Assembly: GCF_004798905.1 (NCBI RefSeq)
Contig: NZ_SDMO01000001.1
Location: forward strand, 186,001 to 250,000
Source of the DNA: Halomonas borealis
GTDB lineage: Bacteria > Pseudomonadota > Gammaproteobacteria > Pseudomonadales > Halomonadaceae
Direction: 5' to 3'
Length of the DNA: 64,000 nucleotides
The stretch's first letter is position 1; every line of letters begins with the position of its first letter. Under the pieces are notes generated by a model that saw only the letters and a list, made by a program, of their open reading frames with translations, did no database searches and had not been told where the DNA came from. This document shows positions 27,336 to 39,277 of this stretch, one piece after another. Position numbers and translations under genes: made by a program.

Positions 27336-28850
27336 ATGTCCCGACTGCCCTTCTATCTGATCGTCGCCCTGCTGCTGGTCGCCGGTATCGCCATGAGCGT
27401 GCACCGGCACGTCCAGTTCGAGGTGCCATGGACACCGGGCGAGCAACGCCAGGTCTGGGAAATCGAAGCCCAGGTCAACTTCAACGGCAATGGTGACCCT
27501 GCCAAGGTGGAAATGGCGCTGCCTTCCACGCAACAGGGCTTCCGCGTGCTCTCCGAGCACACCGCCTCGCCGGGCTATGGCCTGACGTATCTGGAAGAGA
27601 ACGGCACACGACGGGCCCTGTGGTCGGTACGCGAAGCCTCAGGCAGCCAGCAGCTCTACTACACCGCTCAGGTGCTAGTGGCCCCTCAGGCTCGTGCCAA
27701 CGTCGTTCCGTCACCTATCCCGGACGCGTCGGTCGCCTGGGAGCCGCCCTATGACACCGCGGCCCAGGCCGTCATCGACCTCGCCTGGTCGCGCAGCGCC
27801 GACCCGGCGACCTTCGCTCGGCAGCTGATCCGCGACTTCAGTGACGATCACCAAGGCGAGAATGCGCGCCTGCTGTTGACCCAGTTCGATCGGGTGCCGC
27901 TGCTGCTTCGCCTGCTCGACCAGGCCCAGGTGCCGGCCCGCGAGGTCAGCGGCCTGATGCTGGAGGACGGTCGTCGCCGCCAGACGCTGACGTCCTGGAT
28001 CCAGGTCTATGACGGCGACGACAGCGTCCTGTTCGACCCGACCAGCGGCGAGCAGGGCCGCCCGGACAACCTGCTGCTGTGGGAGAATGCCGGCCAGTCG
28101 GTGCTGGAGGTCCAAGGGGGCAGCAACTCGCACGTCGGCTTCTCGATGATCTCGCGTAACCAGCCCGCCGCCGCCGCCGTCCGCAGCCAGCAGGCCAAGG
28201 ATCCGGATACGCTACTCAACTTCTCGATCCACAGCCTGCCGCTCGAGGAGCAGTCGCTGTTCCAGACCATCCTGCTGATTCCCATCGGCGCCCTGGTCGT
28301 GGTCTTGCTGAGGGTCCTGGTGGGCATCAAGACCTCCGGCACCTTCATGCCGGTGCTGATCGCCCTGGCCTTCATCCAGACCACCCTGCTCACCGGCCTG
28401 ATCGGCTTCCTGCTGGTCGTCGCCGTCGGGCTCGTGATCCGTAACTACCTGTCGTACTTGAACCTATTGCTGGTAGCGAGGGTCACGACGGTGATCATAA
28501 CGGTGATCGCCATCATCTCGTTGTTCTCGGTACTGTCGTTCCGCTTCGGCCTCAACGCCGGCCTGCAGATCACCTTCTTCCCGATGATCATCCTGTCGTG
28601 GACGATCGAGCGCATGTCGATCCTCTGGGAAGAGGAAGGCCCCAAGGAGGTCCTGATTCAGGGCGGCGGTAGCATGCTGACCGCGGTACTGGCCTACCTG
28701 GCCATGAACAACCCCTGGATCCGCCACATCACCTTCAACTTCCTCGGCGTCCAGCTGATCCTGATGGCGTTCATCCTGATGCTGGGCAACTACACCGGCT
28801 ACCGGCTGCTCGAGCTGCGCCGCTTCAAGCCGGTAACGGAGGACGACTGA
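27336..28850 (+). CDS. Inactive transglutaminase fused to 7TM domain
   Basis: The 504-residue protein has an N-terminal membrane anchor (6-24), a periplasmic transglutaminase-like domain (about 30-290; LLRLLDQAQVPAREVSGL and SWIQVYDGD), and a C-terminal block of about seven transmembrane helices (from residue 310, beginning LFQTILLIPIGALVVVLL). The domain lacks an obvious catalytic cysteine, in line with its family name. It sits between the retropepsin and ATP-grasp genes with short gaps (32 and 4 nt). It is probably the membrane hub of the system; its substrate is unknown. Confidence 0.8.
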   Translation: MSRLPFYLIVALLLVAGIAMSVHRHVQFEVPWTPGEQRQVWEIEAQVNFNGNGDPAKVEMALPSTQQGFRVLSEHTASPGYGLTYLEENGTRRALWSVREASGSQQLYYTAQVLVAPQARANVVPSPIPDASVAWEPPYDTAAQAVIDLAWSRSADPATFARQLIRDFSDDHQGENARLLLTQFDRVPLLLRLLDQAQVPAREVSGLMLEDGRRRQTLTSWIQVYDGDDSVLFDPTSGEQGRPDNLLLWENAGQSVLEVQGGSNSHVGFSMISRNQPAAAAVRSQQAKDPDTLLNFSIHSLPLEEQSLFQTILLIPIGALVVVLLRVLVGIKTSGTFMPVLIALAFIQTTLLTGLIGFLLVVAVGLVIRNYLSYLNLLLVARVTTVIITVIAIISLFSVLSFRFGLNAGLQITFFPMIILSWTIERMSILWEEEGPKEVLIQGGGSMLTAVLAYLAMNNPWIRHITFNFLGVQLILMAFILMLGNYTGYRLLELRRFKPVTEDD

Positions 28851-28854
28851 GATC

Positions 28855-29832
28855 ATGTGGACCTCCCCAGGACAGCTGCGCGCCAAGGGTATCGTCGGCA
28901 TGAATCGGCGCAATATCCGCTATATCGGTCGCTACAACGATCGCCGCCTCTACCCGCTGGTGGATGACAAGCTGCAGACCAAGCTGCTCGCCCAGCGCCA
29001 TGGCATCACCTCGCCGGCGTTGATCGGCAAGGTGAGCACGCAGTTCGGCGTCAAGCGCATCCACGAGATGCTGGCCTCGCATGGCGGCTTCGTCATCAAG
29101 CCGGCCAAGGGCAGCGGCGGCAAGGGCATTTTGGTCATCGAGCGCCGCGACGGCGCCCACTTCGTCAAGCCTAGCGGTGCCCACCTCAGCCTCGGCGACG
29201 TCGAGCGCCACGTCTCCAATATCCTCTCGGGGCTCTACTCCCTGGGGGGATCGCCGGATGTGGCGCTGATCGAGGCCTTGATCGATTTCGACGAGAGCTT
29301 CGCCGAATACAGTTATGAAGGCGTGCCCGACATTCGGGTCATCGTCTTCCAGGGGTATCCGGTCATGGCCATGATGCGCCTGTCGACCGCGGCCTCGGAC
29401 GGCAAGGCCAACCTGCACCAGGGCGCCGTGGGGGTGGGTATCGACATCGCCAGCGGCACGGCGATCCGTGGCGTGCAGTTCGATCGTGCCCGCCACGATC
29501 ACCCCGACACCGGTCACGAGCTAGCCAGCCTGCAGATTCCCAAGTGGCAGACGCTGCTTCAGCTGGCGGCCAACTGCTTCGAGATGACCTCGCTGGGCTA
29601 TCTCGGCACCGACATGGTGCTGGATCGCCAGCACGGCCCGATGCTGCTGGAGCTCAACGCCCGACCCGGGCTGGCCATCCAGATGGCCAACGGCGAAGGA
29701 CTGCGGTCGCGGCTCGATCTCATCGAGCGTCAACCGCAGGGCGTCGCCCCCGATGAGCGTGTCGCCTTCGCCCAGCATCACTTCGCCCGGCGCAGCGAAC
29801 TCGAACGCGTGGCCCAGACGGCCAAGGCCTGA
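28855..29832 (+). CDS. ATP-grasp, alpha-L-glutamate ligase-like protein
   Basis: The 325-residue protein has an ATP-grasp fold: the nucleotide-binding strand GGFVIKPAKGSGGKGILVIE, RVIVFQGYPVMAMMRLST, and the metal-binding C-terminal LLELNARPGLAIQMAN. It is related to RimK-type amino-acid ligases, which join amino acids through an acyl-phosphate. No signal peptide is present, so it acts in the cytosol. It starts 4 nt after the 7TM gene. The operon therefore pairs a cytosolic ligase with a periplasmic protease-like lipoprotein through a membrane protein. Confidence 0.82.
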   Translation: MWTSPGQLRAKGIVGMNRRNIRYIGRYNDRRLYPLVDDKLQTKLLAQRHGITSPALIGKVSTQFGVKRIHEMLASHGGFVIKPAKGSGGKGILVIERRDGAHFVKPSGAHLSLGDVERHVSNILSGLYSLGGSPDVALIEALIDFDESFAEYSYEGVPDIRVIVFQGYPVMAMMRLSTAASDGKANLHQGAVGVGIDIASGTAIRGVQFDRARHDHPDTGHELASLQIPKWQTLLQLAANCFEMTSLGYLGTDMVLDRQHGPMLLELNARPGLAIQMANGEGLRSRLDLIERQPQGVAPDERVAFAQHHFARRSELERVAQTAKA

Positions 29833-29930
29833 GGTCGCCGCCCTCGGCCATTTCATCGCCTGACATACCCCCGCCGCGGCTGGCTCGGGGCATGCCGGGC
29901 GCGTAGAATGAGATCTCAACCCATGACCAC

Positions 29931-30410
29931 ATGGCCCGCATGACCGATACCAGCGCCTTGATACAGCAGGCCCAGCGCCAGTGCCAGCAACGCGGCGTTC
30001 GTTTCACCCCGATTCGCCAGCGCGTGCTGCAGATGATCGCCGAGCAGCGCGGCGGGCTGAAGGCCTACGAGCTGCTCGATCGTCTCGCCACCGAGCATGC
30101 CTCCGCGCGGCCGCCGACGGTCTATCGCGCCCTGGAGTTCCTGATCGACCAGGGGCTCGTGCATCGTATCGAGTCGCTCAACGCCTACGTCGCCTGCCCC
30201 TGCCCTGAGCACGCCCACGGCTTCCAGCTGTTGATCTGTCGTGACTGCGGCCGTGTCGAGGAGCTCCACCTCGACGACATCAACACGCAGCTCGGCCAAC
30301 GTGCCACCGAGCTCGGCTTCGTGGTACAGCGCCAGACCATCGAACTGCTCGGCCGTTGCGAGGCCTGCCGGTCGGACACCGCCACCTCCCCAGCCTCGGA
30401 GGGCTCATGA
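29931..30410 (+). CDS. zur: Fur-family zinc uptake regulator Zur
   Basis: The 159-residue protein has a Fur-type winged helix (RFTPIRQRVLQMIAEQ and RPPTVYRALEFLIDQGLVHRIES) and a dimerisation domain with structural-zinc pairs CRDC and CEAC. The N-terminal and Cys pattern fits Zur better than Fur. Zur represses zinc uptake when zinc is sufficient. A second Met three codons in is an alternative start. Its stop overlaps the hisI start by ATGA. Confidence 0.85.
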   Translation: MARMTDTSALIQQAQRQCQQRGVRFTPIRQRVLQMIAEQRGGLKAYELLDRLATEHASARPPTVYRALEFLIDQGLVHRIESLNAYVACPCPEHAHGFQLLICRDCGRVEELHLDDINTQLGQRATELGFVVQRQTIELLGRCEACRSDTATSPASEGS

Positions 30411-30847
30411 CCGACATCTTCAAGCGCCTGGAAGGCGCCGAGCCTGATAGCCGTCACCCGCTTAGCGGGGTCCTCGCCGCCATCCCCTTCGACGACGACG
30501 GCCTGATTCCCGCCATCGCCCAGCAGCATGACAGCGGCGAGGTGCTGATGATGGCATGGATGAATCGCGAGGCCCTCGACGAGACGCTCGCCAGCGGGCG
30601 CGTCTGCTACTGGTCTCGCTCCCGCGGCAAGCTGTGGCGCAAGGGAGAGTCCTCTGGCCAGCAGCAGCACCTGAAGTCCGCCACCCTCGACTGTGACGGC
30701 GATACCCTGCTGCTGCAGGTCGATCAGACTGGACCGGCCTGCCACAGCGGTCGGCGAAGCTGCTTCTATCTGGCCCTCGAGCACGAGGGCGCGAGGATCA
30801 CTGCGGCGCCGTTGATCGCTCCCGAGACCCTGTACGGCCAGGGTTGA
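30407..30847 (+). CDS. hisI: Phosphoribosyl-AMP cyclohydrolase HisI
   Basis: The 146-residue enzyme hydrolyses phosphoribosyl-AMP in histidine synthesis and needs zinc. [25 protein letters not shown] and [18 protein letters not shown] are diagnostic, and the three zinc cysteines (LDCDGD, ACHSG, SCFY) are intact. An N-terminal extension of about 20 residues makes it longer than usual. It overlaps zur and is not next to hisE or other his genes. Zur-linked HisI paralogues are known in several bacteria, so this may be a zinc-starvation copy. Confidence 0.92.
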   Translation: MTDIFKRLEGAEPDSRHPLSGVLAAIPFDDDGLIPAIAQQHDSGEVLMMAWMNREALDETLASGRVCYWSRSRGKLWRKGESSGQQQHLKSATLDCDGDTLLLQVDQTGPACHSGRRSCFYLALEHEGARITAAPLIAPETLYGQG

Positions 30848-30851
30848 GGCC

Positions 30852-31211
30852 ATGCCCAACCTGCTTCGCCGTGCCGCCAGGCACCTGCTGGTGCTGCCCC
30901 TGCTGGGCCTGGTAAAGGCCTATCAGTGGATCATCAGCCCGCTGCTGGGCCCGCGCTGTCGTTACTGGCCGAGCTGCTCTCAGTACACGAGCGAGGCGCT
31001 GCAGGTGCACGGCCCGCTGAAGGGTGGCTGGCTCGGCGTCAGGCGCATCCTGCGCTGCCATCCGGGCGCCGACGGCGGCATCGATCCCGTGCCAGGCGGG
31101 CCCAGCGAGCGGCTGTGTCATGAAGATCCCGAGCTCGACGCGAACTTCCGCCCTCGCTGCTCCCACGACGCCGCAGCAGCACAGGCATCAGACGACGCGT
31201 CGCCTCGCTGA
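30852..31211 (+). CDS. yidD: Membrane protein insertion efficiency factor YidD
   Basis: The 119-residue protein carries the whole YidD signature: [33 protein letters not shown], then RILRCHPG and DPVP. The amphipathic N-terminus binds the inner membrane, and the family assists YidC-dependent insertion. Normally yidD sits between rnpA and yidC; here it is 4 nt after hisI in the zur operon, so this is a displaced or second copy. The C-terminal tail after DPVP is longer than usual. Confidence 0.9.
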   Translation: MPNLLRRAARHLLVLPLLGLVKAYQWIISPLLGPRCRYWPSCSQYTSEALQVHGPLKGGWLGVRRILRCHPGADGGIDPVPGGPSERLCHEDPELDANFRPRCSHDAAAAQASDDASPR

Positions 31212-31232
31212 GCCTGGCAGCATTCCCGCTAC

Positions 31233-31271
31233 GAAGACGCCGCCCGCAGATCGCCTGCGGGCGGCGTCTTC
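31233..31271. terminator. Long hairpin between yidD and sufE
   Basis: A perfect 16-bp stem (GAAGACGCCGCCCGCA and its complement) with a 7-nt loop sits between the convergent yidD and sufE genes. T-runs are weak on both sides, but the stem is strong enough to serve as a bidirectional terminator. Confidence 0.75.
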
Positions 31272-31299
31272 ATGGGGTTTGGCCGAAACACGGCGCCGT

Positions 31300-31722
31300 T
31301 CAGGCGGCTTCCTGCTCGGCGACCCGATAGATGCGCTCGAGCATGGCATTCAGGCCATTGCTGCGCGTCGGCGACAGGTGCTTGTCGAGCCCCAGATCCT
31401 TGAGGAAATGCGGGCTGGTGTCGCGAATATCCGCCGGCGGACGATCGTCGTAGATGCGCATCAGCACGGCGATCAACCCCGACACGATGGCGGCGTCGGA
31501 GACCGCCTGGAACTGGAGACGCTCGCCATCGCGCGCGTGATGCATCCAGACGTTGGACTGGCAGCCCTGGATCTTGCGTTCCTCGGTCTTCCACTCATCG
31601 GGAAAGGCCGGCAACTGCTTGCCCAGGTCGATGATGTACTGGTAGCGGTCCATCCAGTTGTCGAACATCTCGAACTCGTCGACGAGTTCCTGCTGGGCCT
31701 GTTCGGCGGTCATGGTCGTCAT
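31300..31722 (-). CDS. sufE: SufE-family sulfur acceptor
   Basis: The 140-residue protein belongs to the SufE/CsdE family, which accept sulfur from a cysteine desulfurase for Fe-S cluster assembly. WMDRYQYIIDLGKQLPAFPDEW is followed by KIQGCQSNVWM with the acceptor cysteine. GAGGAG precedes the ATG at 31722. It lies 25 nt after the recombinase gene on the same strand. CsdE is an alternative label. Confidence 0.88.
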   Translation of the reverse strand: MTTMTAEQAQQELVDEFEMFDNWMDRYQYIIDLGKQLPAFPDEWKTEERKIQGCQSNVWMHHARDGERLQFQAVSDAAIVSGLIAVLMRIYDDRPPADIRDTSPHFLKDLGLDKHLSPTRSNGLNAMLERIYRVAEQEAA

Positions 31723-31747
31723 GCAACACTCCTCGATACGATTGGCT

Positions 31748-32965
31748 TCATTGTAACGGCTCTCCCCCGTCGTCGTCCGCCCCCGGTGACAACCCATGCC
31801 GCGATTGCTGGCGATGCCACTCGGCGTCCTCGGCATGCAGGTAGCGGGCCGTGGTATCGAGCCGCGAATGGCGCGCCGTCTCGGCGAGGTAGCGCAGCTC
31901 GACGCCGGCCTGGGCCTGATGCGTCAGCGCCGTATGGCGCAGCCAGTGCGGCGTGGCACGACGCAGCAGCGCCACCTCGCGGGCACTCACATCGCCCTGG
32001 CGCGCCTCCAGCGCATCCGCCGCCGCGCTGAATGTCTCACGGATCAGGCGGTAGAGCCGGTTGTCGCCGAGCCCGCGTCGACCGTCGAGCCCGCGCAGCA
32101 GTGGCGTGGCCTCCTCCGGCCCCGGTTCGGGCGGCAAGTCGAGCACGGCCCGCCAGCCTCCCAGCAGGCGCATCATGTCCGGCGGTACCGGGATGCTCGC
32201 CGCCTTGCCGCCCTTCCCCACCGTGTGCCACCACCAGCGACCCTCGCGGCGATGGAAGTCGTGCATGCGGGCCGCCGCCACCTCTCCGATCCGCGGCGCG
32301 AGCAGGTAGGCGAAGCCGAATGCCAGCCGCCGACGTTCCTGCTCGAAACGCGCTCGCGGCGTGGACTGTGTGGCCGGCGCCTCGTTCAACCACCGCCACA
32401 GCCAGTCCCACAGCGGCTTCTCCAGGTAGCGCTCCACCCGGCCCTGGCGGTTGTCCAACCGGCGGCGCTTGTCGCGCATCAACCGGAACGGGTTGTGCCC
32501 GACCCAACCCGCCTCCACCAGCCAGGCGAACAGCCCCTGGAGGATCACCAGGCACTGGCGCCGGCTAGACGGTGACAACGGGCCGCGGAACGGCCGCCAG
32601 CGCGGATCATGTCGCGGCCGGGTCGGCCCGGTCCAGCGCTGCCGGGGTTGCGGGTCGCCGAGGAAGGCCTCGAAGTCGTCCAGGTGATCGCGGCGCACGT
32701 CCCCGAGCCCGAACCCCTGGGCGTCGAGCCACAACAGCAGCCGTTCCGCCTCGCGCCGATAGGCCCGCTGGGTGTGGGGGCTGGCGCGGTATTCACCGAG
32801 CCAGTGGGCCACCGCCTCGGCATCCGAGGACGCCGCGATATGCACCGAGCCGGCGACCGTCATCCGCGCCACCGGCTCGAGCGCTCGAGCATGACTCCCA
32901 GGCGTCGCGTCGAGAACGCTTACCCGGGCCGCCAGGCTTGCCGATCCCTTGTCGTCTTCGTCCAT
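31748..32965 (-). CDS. Tyrosine recombinase / integrase-like protein
   Basis: The 405-residue protein has an N-terminal SAM-like core-binding domain (about 55-170; YRASPHTQRAYRREAERLLLWL) and a tyrosine-recombinase catalytic domain. Visible catalytic residues are Arg in APRIGEVAAARM, the HWLRH box, His in ARHSRLDTTARY and the final Tyr. I chose 32965 as start (AGGGG and GAGGAGG upstream); a longer frame adds 36 residues. No att site, excision factor or phage gene is adjacent. It is divergent from the KfrA-like gene, suggesting a resident two-gene module rather than a fresh element. Confidence 0.8.
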   Translation of the reverse strand: MDEDDKGSASLAARVSVLDATPGSHARALEPVARMTVAGSVHIAASSDAEAVAHWLGEYRASPHTQRAYRREAERLLLWLDAQGFGLGDVRRDHLDDFEAFLGDPQPRQRWTGPTRPRHDPRWRPFRGPLSPSSRRQCLVILQGLFAWLVEAGWVGHNPFRLMRDKRRRLDNRQGRVERYLEKPLWDWLWRWLNEAPATQSTPRARFEQERRRLAFGFAYLLAPRIGEVAAARMHDFHRREGRWWWHTVGKGGKAASIPVPPDMMRLLGGWRAVLDLPPEPGPEEATPLLRGLDGRRGLGDNRLYRLIRETFSAAADALEARQGDVSAREVALLRRATPHWLRHTALTHQAQAGVELRYLAETARHSRLDTTARYLHAEDAEWHRQQSRHGLSPGADDDGGEPLQ

Positions 32966-33105
32966 GCGCCCCTTTGCCTCCTCGCCGCTGACAGCTCTGA
33001 CAGCGGCTACATGATGACTTTCTTGCCCCGCCATCCCGGCACCCTGCCCTCGTGCTCCGTCGCGCGGGCCCATCGAGCGACATTCTCACGGCTACACCCA
33101 GATTT

Positions 33106-33131
33106 ATCAAGATAATGCGCGTAATCTTGAT
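33106..33131. promoter_or_regulatory. Inverted repeat 1, candidate operator
   Basis: Arms ATCAAGAT and ATCTTGAT flank a 10-bp spacer in the AT-rich divergent region between the recombinase and KfrA-like genes. It lies nearer the recombinase side. KfrA proteins bind palindromic operators in their own promoter region, so this is a plausible site. Confidence 0.6.
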
Positions 33132-33145
33132 TTATCTATCTATTT

Positions 33146-33183
33146 GATAACGTAAATTACGTATTACGTTTAATGTAATTATC
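33146..33183. promoter_or_regulatory. Inverted repeat 2 with nested arms, candidate operator
   Basis: An inner repeat AACGTAA/TTACGTT (33149-33170) is enclosed by outer arms GATAA and TTATC. ACGT recurs three times. The block is among the most AT-rich DNA in the left 56 kb and probably contains the promoter of the KfrA-like gene, whose start lies 78 bp downstream. Confidence 0.6.
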
Positions 33184-33260
33184 TTTATTCACCGAACGCT
33201 CCCGGGTATAGTGGCCGCCAGGACGCCCAATGGGTGGCAAGACACAACGAGGAGCACGGC

Positions 33261-34319
33261 ATGGCGCGCAGTGGAGTGCGGTACGAGGATGTGCAGCGAG
33301 CGATCGACGAGCTAATGGCCGCCGGGCAGGCACCCAGCGTGCAGCGCATCCGCGAGGCGTTGGGCACCGGCAGCTTCACGACCATCAGCGAACACCTCCG
33401 TGAGTGGCGCAAGCGCCGCGAGGAGAACCGCGACGTGCCACCACCGCGGGGCATGCCGGCGGCCCTTCAGGAGCTCGCCGAATCGTTATGGCAGCAGGCC
33501 CAGGAGGGTGCCAACGAGGCACTGGCACACTATCGACGCGAGGCCGACGAACGAATCGCCGAGGCGCAACAGGCCGTGGCCGCGTCGGAACGCCGGGCCG
33601 AGGATGCCGAACAACGCGAAGCCGCCCTGTCGGCTCACCTGACGCACACCGAGGCGCGCCTCAACGAGCAGACGAGTGAATTCGCCCGCCTTCAGGCGGC
33701 CCACGACGCCCAGCAGGCCGAGGCCACACGCGAGCGCGAGGCTCGTACTCGGGTGGAGGCACGCCTGGAAGAGCGTCAGGCCGAGCTCGAGCACCAGGCA
33801 CAGGCTCATCGTGAGGCGCAAGAAGAGAAGGACGCGACGCATCGCCAGCTCCTGTCCCAGGAGGAGCAGCGCCACGAGGCCGCCGAGGCCAGGCTGATGG
33901 GCCTATTGGACGAGGCTCGCCAGGAGCGCCAGGCCGCCGAGAAGTCCCATGTCGCCCGCCATGAACGACTGGAAAAGCGCCACGAGGCGGCCCAAGCGGA
34001 ACAGCAGGCGCTGCGCGAGGCATTGCAGGAGCAGCAACAGCACCGGCGAAGTGAGGAACAGGCGCGCCTCGAGGCCGAAGCCACGCAGGCCGGCCTCAAC
34101 GAGGAGATCAGCCGCCTCGGCGCTCAACAGCAGGACGACCGACAGGCTCTGGACCGCCGCGAGGCACGCATCGAAGCACTGGAACAGCAACTCGAGGCAC
34201 GACTGTGGTCATCGCTGGAGAAGATGCAGGAGAGCCAGGCCCGGCTCGATGCCGCCGCCGAAAACGCCTCGGGCCCCGACGAAGCGGGGCCCGAGAGCAA
34301 GGAAGATGCCGATGGCTAG
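33261..34319 (+). CDS. KfrA-like DNA-binding protein with long coiled coil
   Basis: The 352-residue protein has an N-terminal KfrA-type DNA-binding domain (YEDVQRAIDELMAAGQAPSVQRIREALGTGSFTTISEHLREW) and then about 260 residues of Gln/Glu/Arg/Ala-rich coiled coil, with an acidic tail. KfrA of broad-host-range plasmids is an autoregulated repressor with an alpha-helical tail implicated in partition. GAGGAG precedes the ATG at 33261. Its chromosomal setting, divergent from a tyrosine recombinase, suggests a DNA-organising or recombination-control role; this is inference. Confidence 0.78.
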   Translation: MARSGVRYEDVQRAIDELMAAGQAPSVQRIREALGTGSFTTISEHLREWRKRREENRDVPPPRGMPAALQELAESLWQQAQEGANEALAHYRREADERIAEAQQAVAASERRAEDAEQREAALSAHLTHTEARLNEQTSEFARLQAAHDAQQAEATREREARTRVEARLEERQAELEHQAQAHREAQEEKDATHRQLLSQEEQRHEAAEARLMGLLDEARQERQAAEKSHVARHERLEKRHEAAQAEQQALREALQEQQQHRRSEEQARLEAEATQAGLNEEISRLGAQQQDDRQALDRREARIEALEQQLEARLWSSLEKMQESQARLDAAAENASGPDEAGPESKEDADG

Positions 34320-34440
34320 GCTTTCCTGAAACGCCGGCGAGCGAAGGCTAGGCCAGGCTCGCTCCAGACGGGCCAACGCACCTCCCACCTCCACGCGGGG
34401 CGCAAGGCAGATAACGCGCAAAATCGGCAGGGATTACCGA

Positions 34441-34463
34441 TTCGGGCAGCCCTGCTGCCCGAA
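34441..34463. terminator. Hairpin between the KfrA-like gene and nfuA
   Basis: A 9-bp perfect stem TTCGGGCAG/CTGCCCGAA with a 5-nt loop lies in the 296-bp gap 34320-34615 between convergent genes. There is no T-run, so termination is only possible. Nothing else in this gap is recognisable. Confidence 0.4.
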
Positions 34464-34615
34464 GAGCGAGTGACTCGTCAGAAGCCGGCGTTTACGGAGT
34501 GTCCATGAGGACGTCGAGCCGATGCTTGACGTGGGATGGCCGATCGCCGACCGTTTTCAGATATTGTCCAGCAGACGGCGCCGCGACGGCCATCGACCAC
34601 AACGCCATCATGTGA

Positions 34616-35203
34616 TTAATAGTAGGCGTTGGTGGTGTCGGTATGGTCGGTCACATCGCGGATCCCGCTAAGCTCGGGAATGCGCTCCATCAGCGTCTTC
34701 TCGACACCATCCTTGAGGGTGATATCGACCGCGGCACACCCCTGGCAACCACCGCCGAAAGACAGTACCGCCACCTGCTCCTCGGTCAGCTGCACGAGCC
34801 GCACTTCACCACCATGGGCCGCAAGCCCCGGGTTGATCTCGCTGTACAGCACGTAGTTGACCTGATCCTCGACGGGACTATCTGCATTGACCTTCGGCAT
34901 CTTGGCGTTCGGCGCCTTGATGGTCAGCTGGCCACCCATGCGATCGGCGTTGAAGTCGACGACAGCTTCCTCGAGGAAGGCCAGGCTGTTCTTGTCCAGA
35001 TAGACGGCGATCTTGTCGAGCTCCAGGCGCTCGTCGCTGGGCTCTTCTTCACCGGGCCGGCAGTAGGCCAGGCAGGTTTCGGCGTAGGGCGTGCCCGGCT
35101 GGGTGATGAAGATGCGTACCGCGACCCCTTCGACGCCCTGCTTGGCCAGCAGTTCGGCAAGGTAGTCCTGGGCACTATCGGTGATCTGGATGGTCTCGCT
35201 CAT
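34616..35203 (-). CDS. nfuA: Fe-S biogenesis protein NfuA
   Basis: The 195-residue protein has an N-terminal degenerate A-type domain and a C-terminal Nfu domain with the cluster-binding Cys153 and Cys156 (FGGGCQGCA). It carries 4Fe-4S clusters to target proteins, especially under oxidative stress or iron limitation. GAGAGAG lies just before the ATG. The length and both domains match E. coli NfuA. Confidence 0.94.
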   Translation of the reverse strand: MSETIQITDSAQDYLAELLAKQGVEGVAVRIFITQPGTPYAETCLAYCRPGEEEPSDERLELDKIAVYLDKNSLAFLEEAVVDFNADRMGGQLTIKAPNAKMPKVNADSPVEDQVNYVLYSEINPGLAAHGGEVRLVQLTEEQVAVLSFGGGCQGCAAVDITLKDGVEKTLMERIPELSGIRDVTDHTDTTNAYY

Positions 35204-35512
35204 TGCTCTCTCGCTGGTCGAGCCGCACCGGGCACTGCCCGGGCACGGGCCGGATGAGGTGTTGGTCATCATGGTAAGCGACTCCCCGCCCGCTGGCAAT
35301 CCCGACCGTCACACTAGGGTATACCCCGCCGAATCATGAAACACACTCACGATGATCATGAAGTAGGCTCCCGACCGCGGCCCCTGCCCCGACGCCATGG
35401 CTTTTGCTAAGATATGGCACCTATCCGGCCCTCGTGCCGAGCCTCGACGGATGCCCTTATCCCGCGCCGTCGTCGTGCCCCGATGCCTCTACGCTGGAGA
35501 TTGACTCGACCC
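35204..35512 (+). other. Non-coding region between nfuA and metH
   Basis: This 309-bp divergent region must hold promoters for nfuA and metH. It contains a 22-bp-spaced direct repeat (listed separately) and a possible -10 TAAGAT at 35408-35413. I recognised no riboswitch (SAH or cobalamin) by eye. Confidence 0.45.
35333..35362. repeat. Direct repeat ATCATGAA, 22-bp period, upstream of metH
   Basis: Two identical ATCATGAA octamers start at 35333 and 35355, two helical turns apart, each containing the palindrome TCATGA. The arrangement looks like paired operator half-sites. It does not fit the usual MetR consensus (TGAA-N5-TTCA). Confidence 0.55.
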
Positions 35513-39214
<3,702 letters not shown>

Positions 39215-39277
39215 TCGTGGTCGCCCTTGCCCCGGGCCCCTTCGCCGGGCCCGGTATCGCCATCGTTGGAAACCGGC

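Noticed and set aside
35204-35512. Cobalamin or S-adenosylhomocysteine riboswitch before metH
   Set aside because: No recognisable conserved core by eye; would need a covariance-model search to exclude.
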